Positions 63,926-64,000 of a stretch of 64,000 nt of DNA are shown piece after piece (the stretch's first letter is position 1; the number at the start of each line of letters is the position of its first letter). The stretch is from an uncultured Rhodospirillales bacterium (GTDB lineage: Bacteria > Pseudomonadota > Alphaproteobacteria > Kiloniellales > Kiloniellaceae). The position numbers and the translations under genes are program-made. A model generated the notes under the pieces. It did not search any database. It was not told where the DNA came from and worked only from the letters and a program-made list of their open reading frames with translations. The DNA is taken from contig CAJXUS010000011.1 of NCBI GenBank assembly GCA_913060675.1, forward strand, positions 30,804 through 94,803, in the 5' to 3' direction.

Positions 63926-64000
63926 CCTTACAATACACAATAAAATGAATTAGTTCCGACTTGATCTGACACCACCCTCTTTTCATAAGTGAGAATTAAG

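Noticed and set aside
1..64000. Insertion sequences, prophage or toxin-antitoxin genes
   Set aside because: No transposase, integrase, phage structural protein or paired toxin-antitoxin genes were seen on either strand.

Overview
The window is chromosomal DNA of an alphaproteobacterium of moderate GC content, probably a marine or free-living member of the Rhodospirillales/Kiloniellales side of the class (the lineage is inference). The class assignment rests on several gene blocks in the order usual for Alphaproteobacteria: TIGR02300-aroA-cmk-rpsA-ihfB-lapA, trpF-trpB-trpA-accD-folC, trxA-addA-addB-nucleotidyltransferase-tsaE-divL-ahcY, and EI-HPr-EIIA-rapZ-hprK-chvG-chvI. It also rests on a DivL-type kinase with Tyr in place of the H-box His. 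There is one tRNA gene, tRNA-Ala(GGC). I see no insertion sequence, prophage, integrase or CRISPR array.

Bases 1-16.7 kb are accessory metabolic and regulatory genes: the 3' end of a probable hybrid kinase, a beta-hydroxyacid dehydrogenase, a GNAT-like protein with an N-terminal Cys cluster, an SbmA/BacA-type transporter, a nitrilase, a PAS sensor kinase and a class V aminotransferase. These are followed by a PepSY / cytochrome b561 / membrane-anchored LuxR module, an orphan polyamine-type binding lipoprotein, part of a histidine-utilisation locus (hutC, hutF, hutG) with a clear operator, a Tat-exported metallo-beta-lactamase-fold protein divergent from a LysR regulator, and a YnfA protein.

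Bases 16.7-33.4 kb carry housekeeping genes on the + strand: aromatic and tryptophan biosynthesis, CMP kinase, ribosomal protein S1, IHF beta, OMP decarboxylase, acetyl-CoA carboxylase beta and folylpolyglutamate synthase. Two related membrane proteins of unknown role and a PAP2 phosphatase are interspersed among the pyrF and trp genes.

Bases 33.4-54.7 kb are read mostly on the - strand: thioredoxin, the AddAB recombination nuclease, a MurU-like nucleotidyltransferase without its usual kinase partner, TsaE, DivL, adenosylhomocysteinase under a palindromic operator candidate, then the regulatory phosphotransferase chain (EI, HPr, EIIA-Man type), RapZ, short HPr kinase and the ChvG/ChvI envelope-stress two-component system. 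An unrecognised membrane-anchored periplasmic protein is encoded between chvI and chvG.

Bases 54.8-64 kb hold a thioredoxin-reductase-like ferredoxin-NADP reductase, a cold-shock protein whose leader carries a terminator-shaped hairpin, a HugZ-type protein, a DoxX-like protein, a HAD hydrolase, DNA polymerase I, and a sulfite dehydrogenase with its c-type cytochrome.

The items I would follow up first are the redox-looking PepSY/b561/LuxR module with its upstream ATAAAC repeats, the extra protein inside the chvI-chvG operon, the csp leader hairpin, and the operator palindromes at hut, ahcY and the two LysR loci. All functional calls are made by reading the protein sequences; no database search was run.
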